A stretch of 64,000 nucleotides of DNA from Euborellia annulipes (GCA_023213315.1 JAKCPI010009310.1:1-64000); one strand, 5' to 3'; counted from the stretch's first letter, positions 1-13,240 are shown. Numbers and translations: made by a program. Notes: generated from the letters alone by a model not told the origin.

Positions 1-119
1 TCGGGAACTAAATATATGTCGACACAAAAAATCTGGTGTGACAAGCACAGAACACAACTTTCGATTACCGAAGGTAAGAGAAAGTTGTGTGCTGTGCGCC
101 AGTCACACCAGATTTTTTT
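1..119 (+). repeat. PAL1 right-end hairpin (cut by window edge)
   Basis: AAATCTGGTGTGAC followed by an imperfect inverted copy ending GTCACACCAGATTT, with inner arms around ACACAACTTTC / GAAAGTTGTGT. The same hairpin recurs many times in this window. It lies after the motif ACTAAATATATGTCGACAC. Confidence 0.85.
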
Positions 120-2561
120 AATTTAAGAAACTTTAATGATCGAAACGATTCAAAGACACCCTCTACAAACAATAAATAGATACAGAATCAAAGTGCTCTT
201 ATTTTGAAAAATTTATCTTATCTATGTTCATTACCTTGTTTACAATTAGAAAATTATTTCATTAGAAAAAGAAAAAAATGATTTTAAATATCAATGAATA
301 AGAGAGTAGGTGGGGGTAGTTTGTTTTATTTTTTGACATTTCGTTTTAATCCCTATTCAAAAAGAAAATACATGGTGATTAGGATCAATTAAAAGTTAGT
401 TAAGGCACTGGACATCTGGTATTATATTGCTATTAAATAATGTTTAGACTAATTGAGTTGGATAAATTGCGTTTTTTGGTTGTGAATGAATTAAATATTA
501 CTGATATAGGCCTATTCCAGGGATGGCAGTGAGACCATTGGGATCAGCTTTGGATGCTAATCCAATTGTCGCATTGTTCCTGCCATTTCTGGAATTTATT
601 TTGAACATATAAACTAAATAAAATTGTATATACCAGCTATAATAATTAATTATTTATATTAAAAGACAATTGAAATTTCATTTTATATTTAATATTATAG
701 CCTATTTGAGAAATTTCCATTGGACTAAATCAAGGGTCTAATAAAAAAAAGTAATATCTGTTGGCAAAGATTCAAGCTTTATTAAGAAGTCATTGAACCT
801 TATCATTTTATTAAAACAACCCGCTTCCCTCTTCAATTTAATAAAATTTCATGATAGAAAGAGAAAAATTTTAAGACATGTTATAAAGGTCATTTAAATA
901 AGAAAATTTAAAGAATATTTAAATGTATTTATTAAAGGCGAAAGTTTCCAATATATGTTATAGAGAAAGTGGTATCGTATGATTAGTTAATTAATCAAAT
1001 AAAACATATGGCTCCTTTTATGTTTATTCTCTTAATTAAATCTCTCAGGCGATGCAATTTTAAGAGCTTATTTATTTATTAATCAAATATAAACAAAAAA
1101 TTTCCTTTTCTATAAAATGAAAATTTTGATTTTATATGTATATCAATAAGTTATTAGAGAGGGAACTTAATTTTTGGAAAATAAGGGAAAACTATTTTAG
1201 CAAAATCCAAAACTTTTAATTCGTAGGTTATGATAGAATGGAAAAGGAAGGATAAAACATCCAATTTTATTTGAGAAAATTTCTTCTATAGTTCTGTTTT
1301 AGGATCCATTCAGATGGATTTAAAAATTTTTTATTTTTAATTTCTTAGAATAAAAAATAAAAAATATAAATTGTTTAATTACCTACCTAATTCCTTCTGA
1401 AAGGAACAGAACCACAGAATAAATTTTCTCAAATATAATAAGATATGGATATTGAGGTGCAAGTTGTGGTTGTATACCTTTAGTGAAGGAAGTATGGAGG
1501 CAGAGGCAGCCAAGGAAATAAACGTCTCCAGCTGATTGGTAAAACATTTAGAGAATTTTCTTTCTTGGCCGCCTTTAAGAACGGTGTAGAAAATAAAAAT
1601 TTTGAGCAATTTAATTTTTTCTTCCCTAATAATAATTCGATATTGGAATGTTGTTCTAATACTTGACTTTGTTAAATAATTCTACTTTTTATAAAATAGC
1701 TTCAGGTATTCTCCGTTAAATAGATTTTTGACCTTCACCGGAGAAATTATTTTTTGAAAGGAGATATATAGATGGTTGATGACTCAGGTGGGAATTCCGA
1801 ATCCGGAAGTAATAATAATGACTCAAGTGAATAAGTATCGAGATACGACAGAAAAGAATGTTAGATACTTGAAAATGAAATCAAGTTCGGGGAGTCAAGA
1901 TGATCTCAACTCACTTTCGAACTCAAGCGACTCCGTGCTTTGATGATGACTCATGGAGCCGGTTATTTGCTCCAGATTTCCGGATCCGAAACGAGTATTA
2001 TCAAAAAATCACTTTTAAATGATTTATTAATGGGTTAATTTCCAAATTAAGAATAAAATTGGAATTAAAATGTTAATTTATTCAATGTGGGTTCAAGGAA
2101 ACCCAGACAATCAGAGGACATGAAAAAAAAATAATAATTTCATATAAAACTTTATCTAAGAGTCCAGATGGTTATTATGTATTGATATTAAAAGAACCTT
2201 TTTTTTTGCTTTCCACAAGAAAATGTTTTTATATAAGTGATAATCGAACAAAAGCTTAATGGAAGCATAGACCCTTGAAATTTGTTTTTGACCTGGATCG
2301 GAGACACCTTTACCAGACCGCAAACCACGAAGATTAGTCAGCCCACCTGTCGAATTGTATTGATGTCTGAAAAAAAAAACTTCAAATTATTCTATTTCAA
2401 TATTTTAAATTTTGTGAATTCAAGGTTCAATATAAAAAATTTTTTTTTACTATTATTTATAATAATAAAAGATAAAACTAGACAATGGTAAATTTAGTCC
2501 AGCCTCGTTATTTTAAATCTAAAGTACTAATGGCATTGCATTTGATTCTTATATTGGAATA
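120..2561. other. AT-rich stretch, nothing recognised
   Basis: A/T-rich DNA with short homopolymer runs. No exon-like, RNA-like or repeat-end signature that I can support. Small open frames here are low-complexity. Confidence 0.6.
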
Positions 2562-2569
2562 ATTATTAA

Positions 2570-2795
2570 CAGTGACGTCATTTCATCTTTTTCTGGAAGG
2601 GGGGCAAACATTTTTTTTTCTTAAAATTTACTTACAAATAAGTACTCTAATTTGGCCAAAAGATACATTTAATTTAATTGTTTAATTTTGTACAGTTTAT
2701 ATACTTGTAGATATATTTTGAAATATTTTATTTAAGAATAAAAATCTTGAAAAATCAGAGCTCTTGAGGGACCCCCTCCCCAAATGACGCCACTG
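2570..2795. mobile_element. hAT-type MITE, 226 bp
   Basis: Ends are CAGTGACGTCATTT and AAATGACGCCACTG (inverted, one mismatch). They are flanked on both sides by the identical 8-bp direct repeat ATTATTAA (2562-2569 and 2796-2803). Eight-bp duplication with CA...TG ends is the hAT signature. The inside is AT-rich and non-coding. Confidence 0.85.
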
Positions 2796-3004
2796 ATTAT
2801 TAAATTATTATAAAACAAAATTATTTCCTTGTCTATTCTATTTATAAATAGCCTATTTTTTGATGAGGTACTTAAATTTTTGAATTGTTTTGTGGTTTAC
2901 CAATCAGAAAATCAGATTTTTCACGATAATATTACATTTCTCTCCAAATTTTGTTCTAAAAACATTTCAATATAATATTTATTCTTTTTGAATTTTTATT
3001 TATT

Positions 3005-3155
3005 CAACTAGTTTTTTTGTCTTTGTGCATCTTCGGTCATTTAGACTATAAACGATACTTAATAACTTATTCATTACAGTATATTTTTGGGTCCAGGCAT
3101 ACTTATTTAAACCATTTAGTATCCAATGGACTGCCTGGGTCCGAACCTATTCCCC
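3005..3155 (-). mobile_element. SINE-A fragment
   Basis: Matches the body of the tRNA-derived SINE seen in full at 47040-47306 (motifs GGTCCAGGCAT, TGCCTGGGTCCGAACC). Its tRNA-like head is truncated. Confidence 0.65.
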
Positions 3156-3169
3156 TTGACTTTTTTTTT

Positions 3170-3235
3170 ATTTAAGATCTTTTTCGCTATCTATGGCCAT
3201 TTAGACCCCATCCATATTTATTTAAATTGATTGAT
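3170..3235 (-). mobile_element. SINE-B tail fragment
   Basis: GGCCATTTAGACCCCATCC followed by TATTTATTTAAATTGATTGATAGCCA matches, in reverse, the body of the repeat at 35444-35590. Confidence 0.45.
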
Positions 3236-3419
3236 AGCCACTTCACTTTAAATAAGTTTTTATCACATGGCTTTTGGATTATCAATATTGACAAGTCAAT
3301 ATCTCTAACCTCTCGGATACAGGGAGGGGGAGATGGGCGTTATAAAATTAAAATTCATCATATATCCCACATAAACATAAACATTTTCTCTATAATGTGT
3401 AAAGAAAATAATGGCAGCT

Positions 3420-3500
3420 AAATATATTAAATTTATTATGCCCTCTATGCTGACGTTTCGGTCTTGGTTAAGACCATTCTCGGAACTTAAGAGCTGTCAC
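3420..3500 (-). repeat. Hammerhead-like motif, Penelope-type remnant
   Basis: On the minus strand CCGAGAA, then stem II TGGTCTT/AAGACC with loop AACC, then GAAACGTC. Stem II is intact, but the CTGANGA box has decayed and stem I is not visible. A GCTGCC-like end is found about 35 nt downstream on that strand, as in the other copies. Confidence 0.5.
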
Positions 3501-4380
3501 TAAAGGCATACAACCAAATATTCAATCATATATGTAGTGAACATAAAAATTTCAGTTATAGCCTATATAATTAATTAATAATATTAATATATTAACGATT
3601 ATCCAGCTATAAAATCCACATATTGTTACATTTTCTCTATAATCATCTATTACTTTTTATTCCTTTGTTTTCTTCCCTTCTGACTTAATTTCAATTTAAA
3701 TCAGAATTCGTTTTTTACACAGCCTAAGCAAATATATTGGCAAACTCGGGGAATAAAAACACTGTTTGAGTTTGCCTTTAAAAACAAAGTGTCTGTTTAT
3801 TGAATCGATCTCTCGGTTCATACTTCTTAATTTGCCCGAAAATATACTACTATACTATAGCTAAAGTTGCTTACCTTGGCGAAATAATCCAATCAAAATC
3901 TTGAAATAGGGATCGAGCTTAGAGGATTCCGGGAGGAAATCCGATTAGCATCGATTTCCCCTGAGGTGTCAACATCCATGCAAGAACCCACTCCATTAGA
4001 TGACAAACCAAGTTTCCGTTTTTTAACAACAACAACAACCTTGGCTTATTATCTCTGCAAATTCGTTTATTTTTATTGTTGTACATATTTGTGACCTAAT
4101 TTTATAACAAATTTCCAATTTACGATTGAATTGAATTTTTGTTAAAAAATAATTTCATTTTCTGCTTATTTAACAATTTGTTAGATATAACGTTAATTAT
4201 TTCTTATTATATGAATTCTTTGAGTTAGCTACGACCTAAATTAAATAATCTATTAAGAGCTTAATTACATCTTATATTTTAATCAATAAGAACACTTTTT
4301 AAAGCATTGTTTACACGGGGCGGTAGTGCTCTCTTAAGTAAATAATGTTATTTATTTATTTATTCAATCCTAATATATAT

Positions 4381-4528
4381 TTTTTTTAACACACACTTTT
4401 TTTCCACTCACGTTCTCATTTGGTATCAAAATGGCTTAAATAAAATCATCCGACTGTCTGGGGTCCGAAACCGCGACCCTTGATATTCAAGGTCAGCATG
4501 CTAACGCATACACCAAGCCCGAGGGCGC
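4381..4528 (-). mobile_element. tRNA-derived SINE-A, internally deleted
   Basis: Read on the minus strand it starts like a tRNA gene (CTTGGTGTATGCGTTAGC as A-box region, GGTTTCGGACCCC as B-box region) and ends in a T/A-rich tail. Target duplication CCTAATATATAT (4369-4380) / CCTAATATTTAT (4529-4540), one mismatch. Confidence 0.8.
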
Positions 4529-4599
4529 CCTAATATTTATTAAAATCCAATGAAAAATAAAAGTATTGGATTCATTTCAAAAATTCGATGTCAAGAGCC

Positions 4600-4700
4600 T
4601 ACTAGTACTCTACTGATGTAATTTTTTAGTTCTTTTTCGATTTTCTCAAAATTTGCTTCAACGATTTTGATGCCCGATACGTTACGTCTTAGTGCTTGCT
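4600..4700 (+). repeat. PAL1 internal fragment
   Basis: Carries the PAL1 internal words CTACTAGTACTCTACTGATG and TCGATTTTCTCAAAATT. Both ends are missing. Confidence 0.6.
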
Positions 4701-5324
4701 TTACATTACAATTGAATAGGCTATATCTTTTTCCATCTCTATAGAAACAGGACATAACTAAAACTTATTCTTTTGTTGACTTTTTTTTCTCCCTTTCAAC
4801 AAGAGACGGACGATCTGATATAAACAAGTTTCTCTCTTATAGGGTATACTAAAATAGTTTAATTAATAACACAAGGAATGGCACGAGAGAGGGTAAATAA
4901 AACCCCAACAGCCCTCGAGTAAACAACCCTTCTGTAAAATTGCTGATTCTATCAAAAATAATGGCTGGAGCATGCATGATCTACCCTCAAAACTGTTAAA
5001 TGACAACTCATGATACACGAATAAAGTGATTCAATTATATTTCCATCGGCCTATTTGAAATGTTCATTTTCACCACCAGTTACATTATTTTTAGTTTTTC
5101 TTTACGCTATGTCATCATTACTTCTTTTTTTCTTTAATTAATTAACGGGATTAAAATTGTTTTTTCTTTTTCTTTTATTTTAAGCACAACACAATTTTGA
5201 CAATTTCTAATCATCTTAACAGTTATCTTAAGAAATATTTTATAAAGTCACAATTCCACCCATGAGAAAATCTTCCGCGTAAACTTGAAGGGGTATAGAA
5301 ATATTAAATTTACAACTGACAAAT

Positions 5325-5745
5325 GTGAGTAAAATGGCAGTCAGGAAAGAAATCAGACAAAAATTTTAAACAAACTTTATCCAATTTTTAATTTCGATTG
5401 CTGACGTTCCGCGTCCTCAGGACAATCGGTAATCAGTAAAATACAAATGGGCGTATTTTTTTTATAACAATATGAAATCACACTTCATGGGTGTGTAATG
5501 CACGAAAGGCGTCGATGAGTCCCATCAAATATATACAGTCAAAAATAATGCATTACACACCCATGAAATGTGATTTTATATTGTTAATAAAAAAAACACG
5601 CCCATTTGTAATTTACTGACTACCGATTGTCCTGAGGGAGGACGCGACTTACATCCGAAACGTCGGCAATCAAAATTAAAAATTGCATAAAGTTTGTTTA
5701 AAATTTTTGTCGGATTTCTTTTCTGGCTGCCATCCTACTCATATT
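5325..5745. mobile_element. Foldback with hammerhead-like motifs in both arms
   Basis: Arms about 5325-5500 and 5550-5745 are inverted copies around a short spacer (shared landmarks: TGGGTGTGTAATGCA, ACAAATGGGCGT, GACCGATTGTCCTGAGG). The right arm holds GATTGTC-CTGAGGG...TCC-GAAACGTC-GGCAATC (5625-5671). The left arm holds the same motif on the minus strand (5396-5427), with CTGAGGA intact but stem II lost. It ends in GGCTGCCATCC. Confidence 0.7.
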
Positions 5746-6018
5746 TATTAAATTTATTAATGTAAATAATATTGAACTGATGATCGATTAATGAAAGTTT
5801 TCTGAATATAGCTTAGTACTCAAGAGGATTAATTCAGTTCTTGTTGAATATTCCGCTTATTTATTTAATCAAAGCAAAACGTCTTCACTGTCTGTCTATC
5901 TTCTCCCTATGGTTTCAAAATAGATTTGTGAATAACGGAACAATTTTTCACGACTACATCAGTCTTTAATTTGAGATCATCTCCAACTAAATTATTATTC
6001 CCAATCTTTCAGGCTATA

Positions 6019-6253
6019 TGGACAATGTTTTGCAGGAAGGAACCAAGCGCCATTAACCTAAATCTGAGATAGGGGCATTTCATTTGCACACTTGTAAACA
6101 AACCCAATGGCAATGACTTTTTTTTCTAGTTCTATACAAAAAAAAAGTGCACAGAGTAATAATTTTGTGATTTAAATAAAGAGGTAGATCCTCTTTTTCC
6201 CTACAAGATCTTATCTCAATTCCGCTTGGTATCTCTATGCATAGCATGGTCCA
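6019..6253. mobile_element. TGGACAATG-type MITE, 235 bp
   Basis: Imperfect terminal inverted repeats: TGGACAATGTTTTGCAGGA with ACCAAGCG, and CGCTTGGTATCTCTATGCAT with GGTCCA at the far end. A second copy in opposite orientation is at 16247-17205, split by a PAL1 insertion, and confirms the length and ends. Confidence 0.75.
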
Positions 6254-6259
6254 TTTAAA

Positions 6260-8080
6260 GTACTATGCATTTTTTCTCTTAAAATATTCGGATCCTCTAT
6301 TTACATGTAGGATTTTTTTTTAAATTTATTTAAGGTTTTTTTTTAGTATCTAATTGTATCTTTTTTAGTTGTTTCCGGTTATAGATAAGGATTTTCCTTT
6401 GTTTTAGGAAGGACAAATCGTCAAACAAAATTTTATATTATTGTATAATTATAAATCTCTTTCTTTTTATTTTATTTACAATTTTACTGATTTATTAGAG
6501 TTAGGTGGATAGTTGATTAGATCTTGTAGTAAGGGATAAAGAAAAGAGCGAAATGCAGCTAGGTTTATTTAATAAACGAAATATAGCTGCAATCAAGGGG
6601 GGATACAAGGGGGGGAAGTAACCTTCCCCCCCCCCCATCGGAAAAAAAAACTTCCTTCTTCACAAAAAATTTTTTTTTAAATAAAAAATTTTAAAAATAA
6701 AAATTTAAAATTTGTGTGGAGTTTTTTTTTCCCCCAACAAAACAAAATGCTCCCTTTTAAATTCACAAAAAAAAAAAAATATTGTGTGGTGTGACGAGGT
6801 CCACCCGACTCCCCCCCCCCGGGACACCCCTCTGGCTCCCCCCTTGGCTGCAATCACTCTTTTCTTTATTCTTTACTGATTTATGTTGACTTAAATTTTT
6901 TAGAATTTTCCCATTGAAAAGAATTGGAATCTATAATGGGGGCAAGCTACAGCCGAGAAATAAAAAAAAAAAAAAAAAAAAAAATTGGAATCTATCTCGA
7001 CTTATGAAAAATTAAATCCAACGGAGGTCCTCCATTAACCGAAGGCAAGCTGCGAGGCTTTTTTTTTTTAAATTGACATTCAATATATCAACATCTATAT
7101 AATAATCAAAATATAATTATCTTACACATTTGTTTTAGCACACAAATGTTAACACACAAATCTTCCTGTTCAAAAATAAATAAAAGATAACAATGTTATT
7201 ATTAAAACGGGATGTCGCTTCTTAACCTAAATATAATATAACACATGCCGGAAGAAACAGACAGGAAGCGTTGTTGAGGATGTACAAGTAAAATTTCAAG
7301 AGATAAGAATAAAATTTTTTTTTTTAATTTTTGTCAAAAATCTCTGATTTAGGCATATAGTATAATATATTCGAGTACTTATAAAGTTTTTATGTACAAA
7401 ACGATTTTCTAATATTCTTGATTATAAAAAAATTTATTTCGTATCCTCCGGGACGTGTGACTAATGTATTATGAATTGTGCAATAAATTTCAAATTTTGA
7501 TTCTTTAATTCGCTCCGAAAAAAAATAATCAGATTTTATAGCCTAAATATGAAAAAAAAAAATTGATTATTTTTATTTGGGACCCAAAGATCTTTTCATA
7601 AGCTATTTCACGTCATATTTTAAATATTTTTTTTTAACCATAAAAATTCTTATTTATTAATAAAGAATTCTAGCTATTTATGATGAAGTTAATGTATTTT
7701 TCAAAAATATAAAAAACCTCTAGGTACTAAAAAAGATACACGAGTCAATTTTAGGTCTCATAATATTAAGTGAATTCTTTAATTTCACTTTCATTCTCAC
7801 ATAAAGTAACTATTTATGTTCTTAAATATATTAAAATCAGAATTTTTTTTTTATCTTAATGACTTAAAGGTATTCTATCACTCTGACATAACAATAAAAA
7901 TGTTATTTATATTGATGAATGGGTTTGAAACTTTATCTGGTTTAAAGAAGAGATTGTTCATCATTTTATCTCTGGCAATAGACCTTCAATAATCACAACC
8001 CTCGCTGGTTAAGAAATATAATAATTTGTAGGTAAACAGATCAAATTTGAAGAAGCAATGAGATATTTTAAAATAAAAAA
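6260..8080. other. Low-complexity stretch, no gene seen
   Basis: AT-rich sequence with a C-run at about 6627-6638, C/G runs near 6812-6834 and an A-run of more than 20 at 6961-6983. CAGCTAGGTTTATTTAATAAACG near 6555 resembles the arm of the 30925-31155 foldback. Nothing coding. Confidence 0.5.
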
Positions 8081-8092
8081 AATCTGGTGTGA

Positions 8093-8713
8093 CTGGCGCA
8101 CAGCACACACCATCGTTAATCGAAAGTTGTGTTCTGTGCTTGTCAAAGCAGATTTTTTGTGTCGACACATATTTAGTTTCCACCGATATATTATAATTCA
8201 AGATGTAAAATTTATAAACATGTGAAAATATTTATATTTTGTTACCATGGCAACCATTTCTCCTATCTTTCCTATGAAGCACAAGAGTAAAGTGTGCTTC
8301 AAACAATTTTGAGGGCAAAACGAGAATATACATTTGAAAGAGCATCTAAAAAATAATTGATTTTTGAATTTTAAAAAAAATCATTAGAGCGAATTTTGAG
8401 AAAATCGAAAAAAACTGAAAAAGTACATCAGTAAAGTACTAGTACTCTTTGGCTGATTTTGATTAAAAGCTTATTTTCACGCTCTTGTGGGGTGTCTATC
8501 TTAAATACTCATAGCTCAATTCCTTCATGTTTAAAATTGAACACAGACACACACAGACGAACACACACAGACAGACCATGTTTGCAAAAACTACTTTTTT
8601 TGGATTCAGGGGTCCTCAAAACGTGTATATCCATTAAAATCTCGACATCGAATTTTTGACATGAATCCAATACTTTCTCTATATATTAACATATATAGAT
8701 GTAAGAGAAAGTA
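8093..8713 (-). repeat. PAL1 element, near complete
   Basis: Reverse-oriented copy. The hairpin end lies at 8093-8155, followed by the CCATGGCAACC motif, AGTACTAGTACT, an ACACACAGACAGACC segment and the palindromic other end TATATTAACATATATAGATG near 8683-8705. No terminal inverted repeat links the two ends. Shadow ORFs at 7986 and 8459 lie in or across it and are not genes. Confidence 0.8.
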
Positions 8714-8741
8714 ATAGAAGCGATTTTATCAAATACTAGAC

Positions 8742-9108
8742 GCAAAGCCCCGCCCTCGGCGGGGCTTTCCGTCTAGCCAGGGGGCTGCGCCCCCTGGACC
8801 CCCTTGCTCGCCTACTTATATACATACCAGTACATACATTTTCCCTTTTCATTTTTATATCTAGAGATTATTTTAGCGGTTAATTATTCATGAACTTAAG
8901 ATTTTTTGTGAATCATATCCTTTCCGGGACTCTCCCGGTACACAGACAAAAAATTTACGCCGATATTTTAGAATTCAAAATGTAAATAAATAAAAAAAAT
9001 CGTAAACATGGGTAAATATTTATATTTTGTTACCATGGCGCTATCCCTGAGGCCTGATTGGTTGTTTCACACATCGGACACCCTCTTAGCCTTTTATATA
9101 TAAGTATG
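8742..9108 (-). mobile_element. Helentron-like (Helitron2) non-autonomous element
   Basis: On the minus strand it ends in hairpin GCCCCGCC-GAG-GGCGGGGC followed by TTTGCGT and CTAGT, the classic Helitron 3' end. The start is inferred near 9108 (ATACTTATATATAAAAGGCT). A second GC-rich hairpin (CAGGGGGC/GCCCCCTG) lies at 8779-8800. The middle contains a PAL1 fragment (TTACCATGGC near 9030-9040). The left (3') boundary is good; the right one is approximate. Confidence 0.6.
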
Positions 9109-9109
9109 A

Positions 9110-10465
9110 TATTCAATTATCAGTACGTAGATGTTACTTTCTGATTTTGATATTTTTTCTTATATAAATGATATTACAAAAAAAAAAAAAAAAAAAGATT
9201 TTAGAAACAAAATCAATCAAAGAAAGAACTGGGTACGCCTGTTAACGGCAACCAAACATACACAATTAGAAATATCAACAGAACTATCTTGAAATCATTT
9301 AATATTTAATAATTTTTTAAACAGTAATCAACTTTTTTGAAATATTTTATATTTTTTGCTGTTCCAAAATTTTGTAAACGCACAAGATTTGTATTCCAGC
9401 TATATTTATTCACTATTAACGCAAAAAATAAACAAAAGAACGAATATTTTCATTCTAATTCCTCATCACAAGACATTTTATTATTATTTTAAATAATAAT
9501 AATTATTTTTCCTTATTCTGCCCGTCTAGACAATATAATTATTATTTAATAAATGCATAATTGAAGGGGTCAGAGGAAGATAGCCATAAGCATGGTGGCT
9601 TATACTAGACTCTATTCTACTAACAACTTGTAAGCTCTTCTATTATTAAAAATCATTGTTTATGAACAAAATTTATTTTTTCAATTTCAACTTTAATTAT
9701 ATTTTTTTCCAAGACTTTTTTTAATACATTATAAAATGACATTTTATAAAAGATTTCTTGACTTAAATAGATTTTTCCTTTAACTTTTCTCTAAGGGGAT
9801 TTAAAAGTTTTTGACAAGTTTTCGCTTTGAACTCAATTATGCATGGGAATTCCAAAAACCGATCATATTAAGATAGTATATGACTTATTAATATTTCACA
9901 AACCTCTTGCATCAATTTTAAACATGAATATGTTAGTTTAATATGAATAAATTATATATCCAATAATCTTCCCACTCAATTCCGGAATACTTATTTAAAT
10001 ATTATTTTTTTAATAAATTTCTTAGACGGAAATATACCAATTATAATTATTTTCAATTAAGCTGACAAGTGAGATGAATAAACACCATTTGAAATCTTTT
10101 TATTTTAATAAAAACAAATGTCAAACGAGAAAACAAATAGAGTAATAATACATAAATGCCCACTAGTAAATCGGATTATTGCGCTTTTAAGTACTCCTTT
10201 ACATAAATCAATTTTCTAAAACATACTTTCATTGATCGTTATGGATATCAAAAAACAAAAAATATTCACCCCTTCTCCAGGGGTGCGAGAGTATTTATGG
10301 CCTCTCTACTTACGCCCTTTGTTTATCCATTTTGGACCACATTGGGTATCCAAAGGGTGTATACACTCAACATTCCCTTTCTAGAATATCCAATCCGTGT
10401 CTTCCTCAAAAATAAATCAATACTTGGCAATCCATTGATTATAAACTGCTTTTTAACAAATTTTT
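9110..10465. other. AT-rich stretch, nothing recognised
   Basis: Includes an A-run at 9178-9196. No gene, RNA or repeat end that I can support. Confidence 0.5.
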
Positions 10466-10608
10466 ACTTTCTCTTACCTCTATATATGTTAATATATATA
10501 GAGAGAGAAAGTATTGCGATCATGTCAAAAATTCGATGTCGAGATTTTGATGGATATACATGTTTTGAGGTCCCCTGAGTCCAAAAAAGTGGGTCCCGCA
10601 AATTGGTC

Positions 10609-10639
<31 letters not shown>

Positions 10640-11509
10640 GTGTCTGTGTGTGTGTCTGTGTGTGTGGACAGATTTTTAGCATGAAGGAGTTGAGCTAGCG
10701 GATTGAAATTTTATATTTAACTTAGGTACCTTTGAAGAATCTCAAAATAAGCTTTTGAACAAAATCGGCCAAAAAGTACTAGTACTTTACTGATGTACTT
10801 TTTCAGTTTTTTTCGATTTTCTCAAAATTCCCTCCAAGGATTTTTTTTAAAATTCATAAATGAACTATTTTTTAGATGCTCTTTAAAATGTATATTCTCA
10901 TTTTGCCGTTGAAATCTTCTGAAGACCACTTTACTCTTGTTCTTCATAGGAAAGTAGAAATGGTTGCCATGGTAACGGAATTTAAATCTTTTTCTTTTTA
11001 TTAGATTAAAAATCAATTATTATTTAAATTCCCATTTATTTTTATTTTATTTGTGTCTTTAATTGTTTCAAAGAAAACATATATGTCTCTCTCTCACTTG
11101 CAAACATTATCGTCTCTCTCTACTCTTTTTAAATTCCCTTTCCACCTTATCTTCGCATAGAAACAATGTTAATTTCCTATAGGGATTTGTATGTTAATTT
11201 CGATTCAAAAGGGGGTCCCCTTTAGAACTTTTTAGGCATTTAAAATTTTTTTTTCCAATTCTTATGAAATTTTGTATTTATTTACGATTCTATATTGTGT
11301 ATAAAATGTCCAAATATGAGATTAAAATTTTTAAAAATAACCATAGTTTATTTGAAGCAGTCAACATTTAAAATGCAAGTTTGAAACTAAGATGCTATCG
11401 GAAACTAAATATATCTCGACACAAAAAATCTGGTGTGACCAGCACAGTGCACAACTTTCTCTTACCGAAGGGTAAGAGAAAGTTGTGTGCTGTGCGCCAG
11501 TCACACCAG
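10466..11509 (+). repeat. PAL1 element, interrupted copy
   Basis: Left end ACTTTCTCTTACCTC with the ATATATGTTAATATATATAG palindrome, then TCAAAAATTCGATGTCGAG, a (TG)n tract at 10609-10660, AGTACTAGTACTTTACTGATG and TTGCCATGGTAAC. About 400 bp of other AT-rich DNA follows (roughly 10990-11390) before the usual hairpin at 11428-11509. Flanked by ATTTTT on both sides, as in other copies. Confidence 0.8.
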
Positions 11510-11956
11510 ATTTTTTACATTCCATTCAATTGTTTAATAATTAAAGAATAAATCTACGATTCATTATGACTAATATTAATATAATCTAACATTTTTTTAT
11601 AAGAAATTATAAATAACCTAGCTAATATTTATAATCAAATTAATAAACATTTTTTTTTTGATGAATTGATTTTATGTAAATCAATTCAATAAAAAAAATG
11701 ATAAATGACATATTTGACATTAATCTACTTTATTAGCAGTATAATATTACTCGCTTGATTATTTTCGGGTATTTAAAACCTATAATTATATGTCAAATCC
11801 TAATTTAAAAAAAATTACAAGCAGATTCCGCAAAAAATTTATTTTATTTACTAGCCATTTGAAACAAATAAATTAAAATACCCTTATCCCCCCTCCCCAG
11901 TAAAAACCTAAAAACGCATAATGCAATGTAAAGCTGCTTTTTTGGTATGTTATTTG

Positions 11957-12501
11957 GACCCCTTAGGGGGAGTGTGAATCTACTACAAAAAAGTTGTGCT
12001 ACCTGCGTAATGCGTGAAAAACGGTAAAATATTCGGACTTTTTTCAATTTTTGCAGTTCATTTCAAAAACTATGGGCTTTTGATTTTGTTTTTTACGATT
12101 ACAAGAGAACTATAAGGGTTACTGACCCCGTTTTGCGTTTTAATGTAAGATAACTAAATATGCTTAATTTATCACAATTTTTCTCAAAGCATGAGCGGTT
12201 ATGCCGATATTCGGCTTTAAACATAAGCAAAACAGAAAATTGTAACATTTCTGAAAACCATGTCAATTTTTCAAGCATCATATGTCAAAGACATACGGAG
12301 CTGTGGCTTGGCTTCAATTTTTTTCAAATTTAATATAATTTCAAATTGATAGTAGGAACTAATGTCAAAAGCCCAAAGTTTTTGAATTGAACTGCAAAAA
12401 CTGAAAAAAGTCTGAAAATTTTGCAGTTTTTCACGTTTTACGCAGGTAGCACAACTTTTTTTTTGCTTGCAAAGCGTAGTTTCACACTCTCCTACGGGGT
12501 C
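11957..12501. mobile_element. MITE with long inverted arms, about 545 bp
   Basis: Outer ends GACCCCTTAGGGGGAGTGTG and CACACTCTCCTACGGGGTC. Inner inverted words include AGTTGTGCTACCTGCGTAA versus ACGCAGGTAGCACAACTTT, and GTCTGAAAATTTTGCAG versus its complement. Small open frames inside are non-coding. An abutting repeat end (CAGAGCTGGGGTACTCAG, from 12501) looks hAT-like. Confidence 0.65.
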
Positions 12502-12659
12502 AGAGCTGGGGTACTCAGTACTTTTAGTACGTGAAAAAACTACTCAGTAAATTTAAGTACTTCCAGTACTTTACTTAAAGTACTTTTAAATTTGATGTAC
12601 TGGTCTGAAATTTCCAGCACTTTTTAAAACATCGCGTTTTGCGTTTTTAATGAAAATTT

Positions 12660-12850
12660 GACTGGCCTACCGTGGACTGAGACGTTTGACAAATGTCAAT
12701 AATGATAGTCTGGAAGCTATGGGGCGCGGGCTCGAATCTCAGGCAGTCTGATGAATTTATTTAAATCATTTGGATCCAAATGGTATAAATAAATGTGCCT
12801 GGACCTCCTAATATACATCATTTTTATCGTAATAGTCTATAGACTATATA
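12660..12850 (+). mobile_element. SINE-A, diverged copy
   Basis: GGGCTCGAATCTCAGGCAGT is a B-box-like segment, followed by the SINE-A body (ATTTATTTAAATCATTTGGA, TGTGCCTGGACC). The tRNA-like head is poorly preserved. Confidence 0.6.
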
Positions 12851-13039
12851 TATATTGTCCTAAGATTCCCAAAAGATTAAAAAAAAAAACCTTATTAAAC
12901 AATGATATACTTATTTATTGCTAAATATTTTTCGAGATCTATTATTTGAATAAGATAATAGTATTCAAAATACCTCGATTCGGACTTTAACTGAGTCATA
13001 GATATATTTAACAAGTCTTGTTAAATACTTATTTATTAT

Positions 13040-13240
13040 TTATAATTGGCCTGGGGGTCTGGTAACAGAGAAGAGCAATAGTCACCATAATCGTTGCCAA
13101 GCGCGACGAAAGTTCGGGATTTGAGACCCCGGGCAATCTGCGTGTGGAACGTCCCCCTGTAGCCATCGGTACTATGTGTTTATTAAATGTAGACTATTAA
13201 ATAAAATTCTAATCCCTAAATGGCCGCAGTAGCCGGAAAG
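13040..13240 (+). mobile_element. SINE-C-like repeat (tRNA-like head)
   Basis: GGGTCTGGTAACAGAGAAG and GGGATTTGAGACCCC resemble A- and B-box regions. The tail CCCTAAATGGCCGCAGTAGCC follows. The family recurs in reverse at 18205-18300, 43820-43925 and 48930-49065 (shared CGTTCCACAC and TCGGGGCCACCAATCC). Confidence 0.5.
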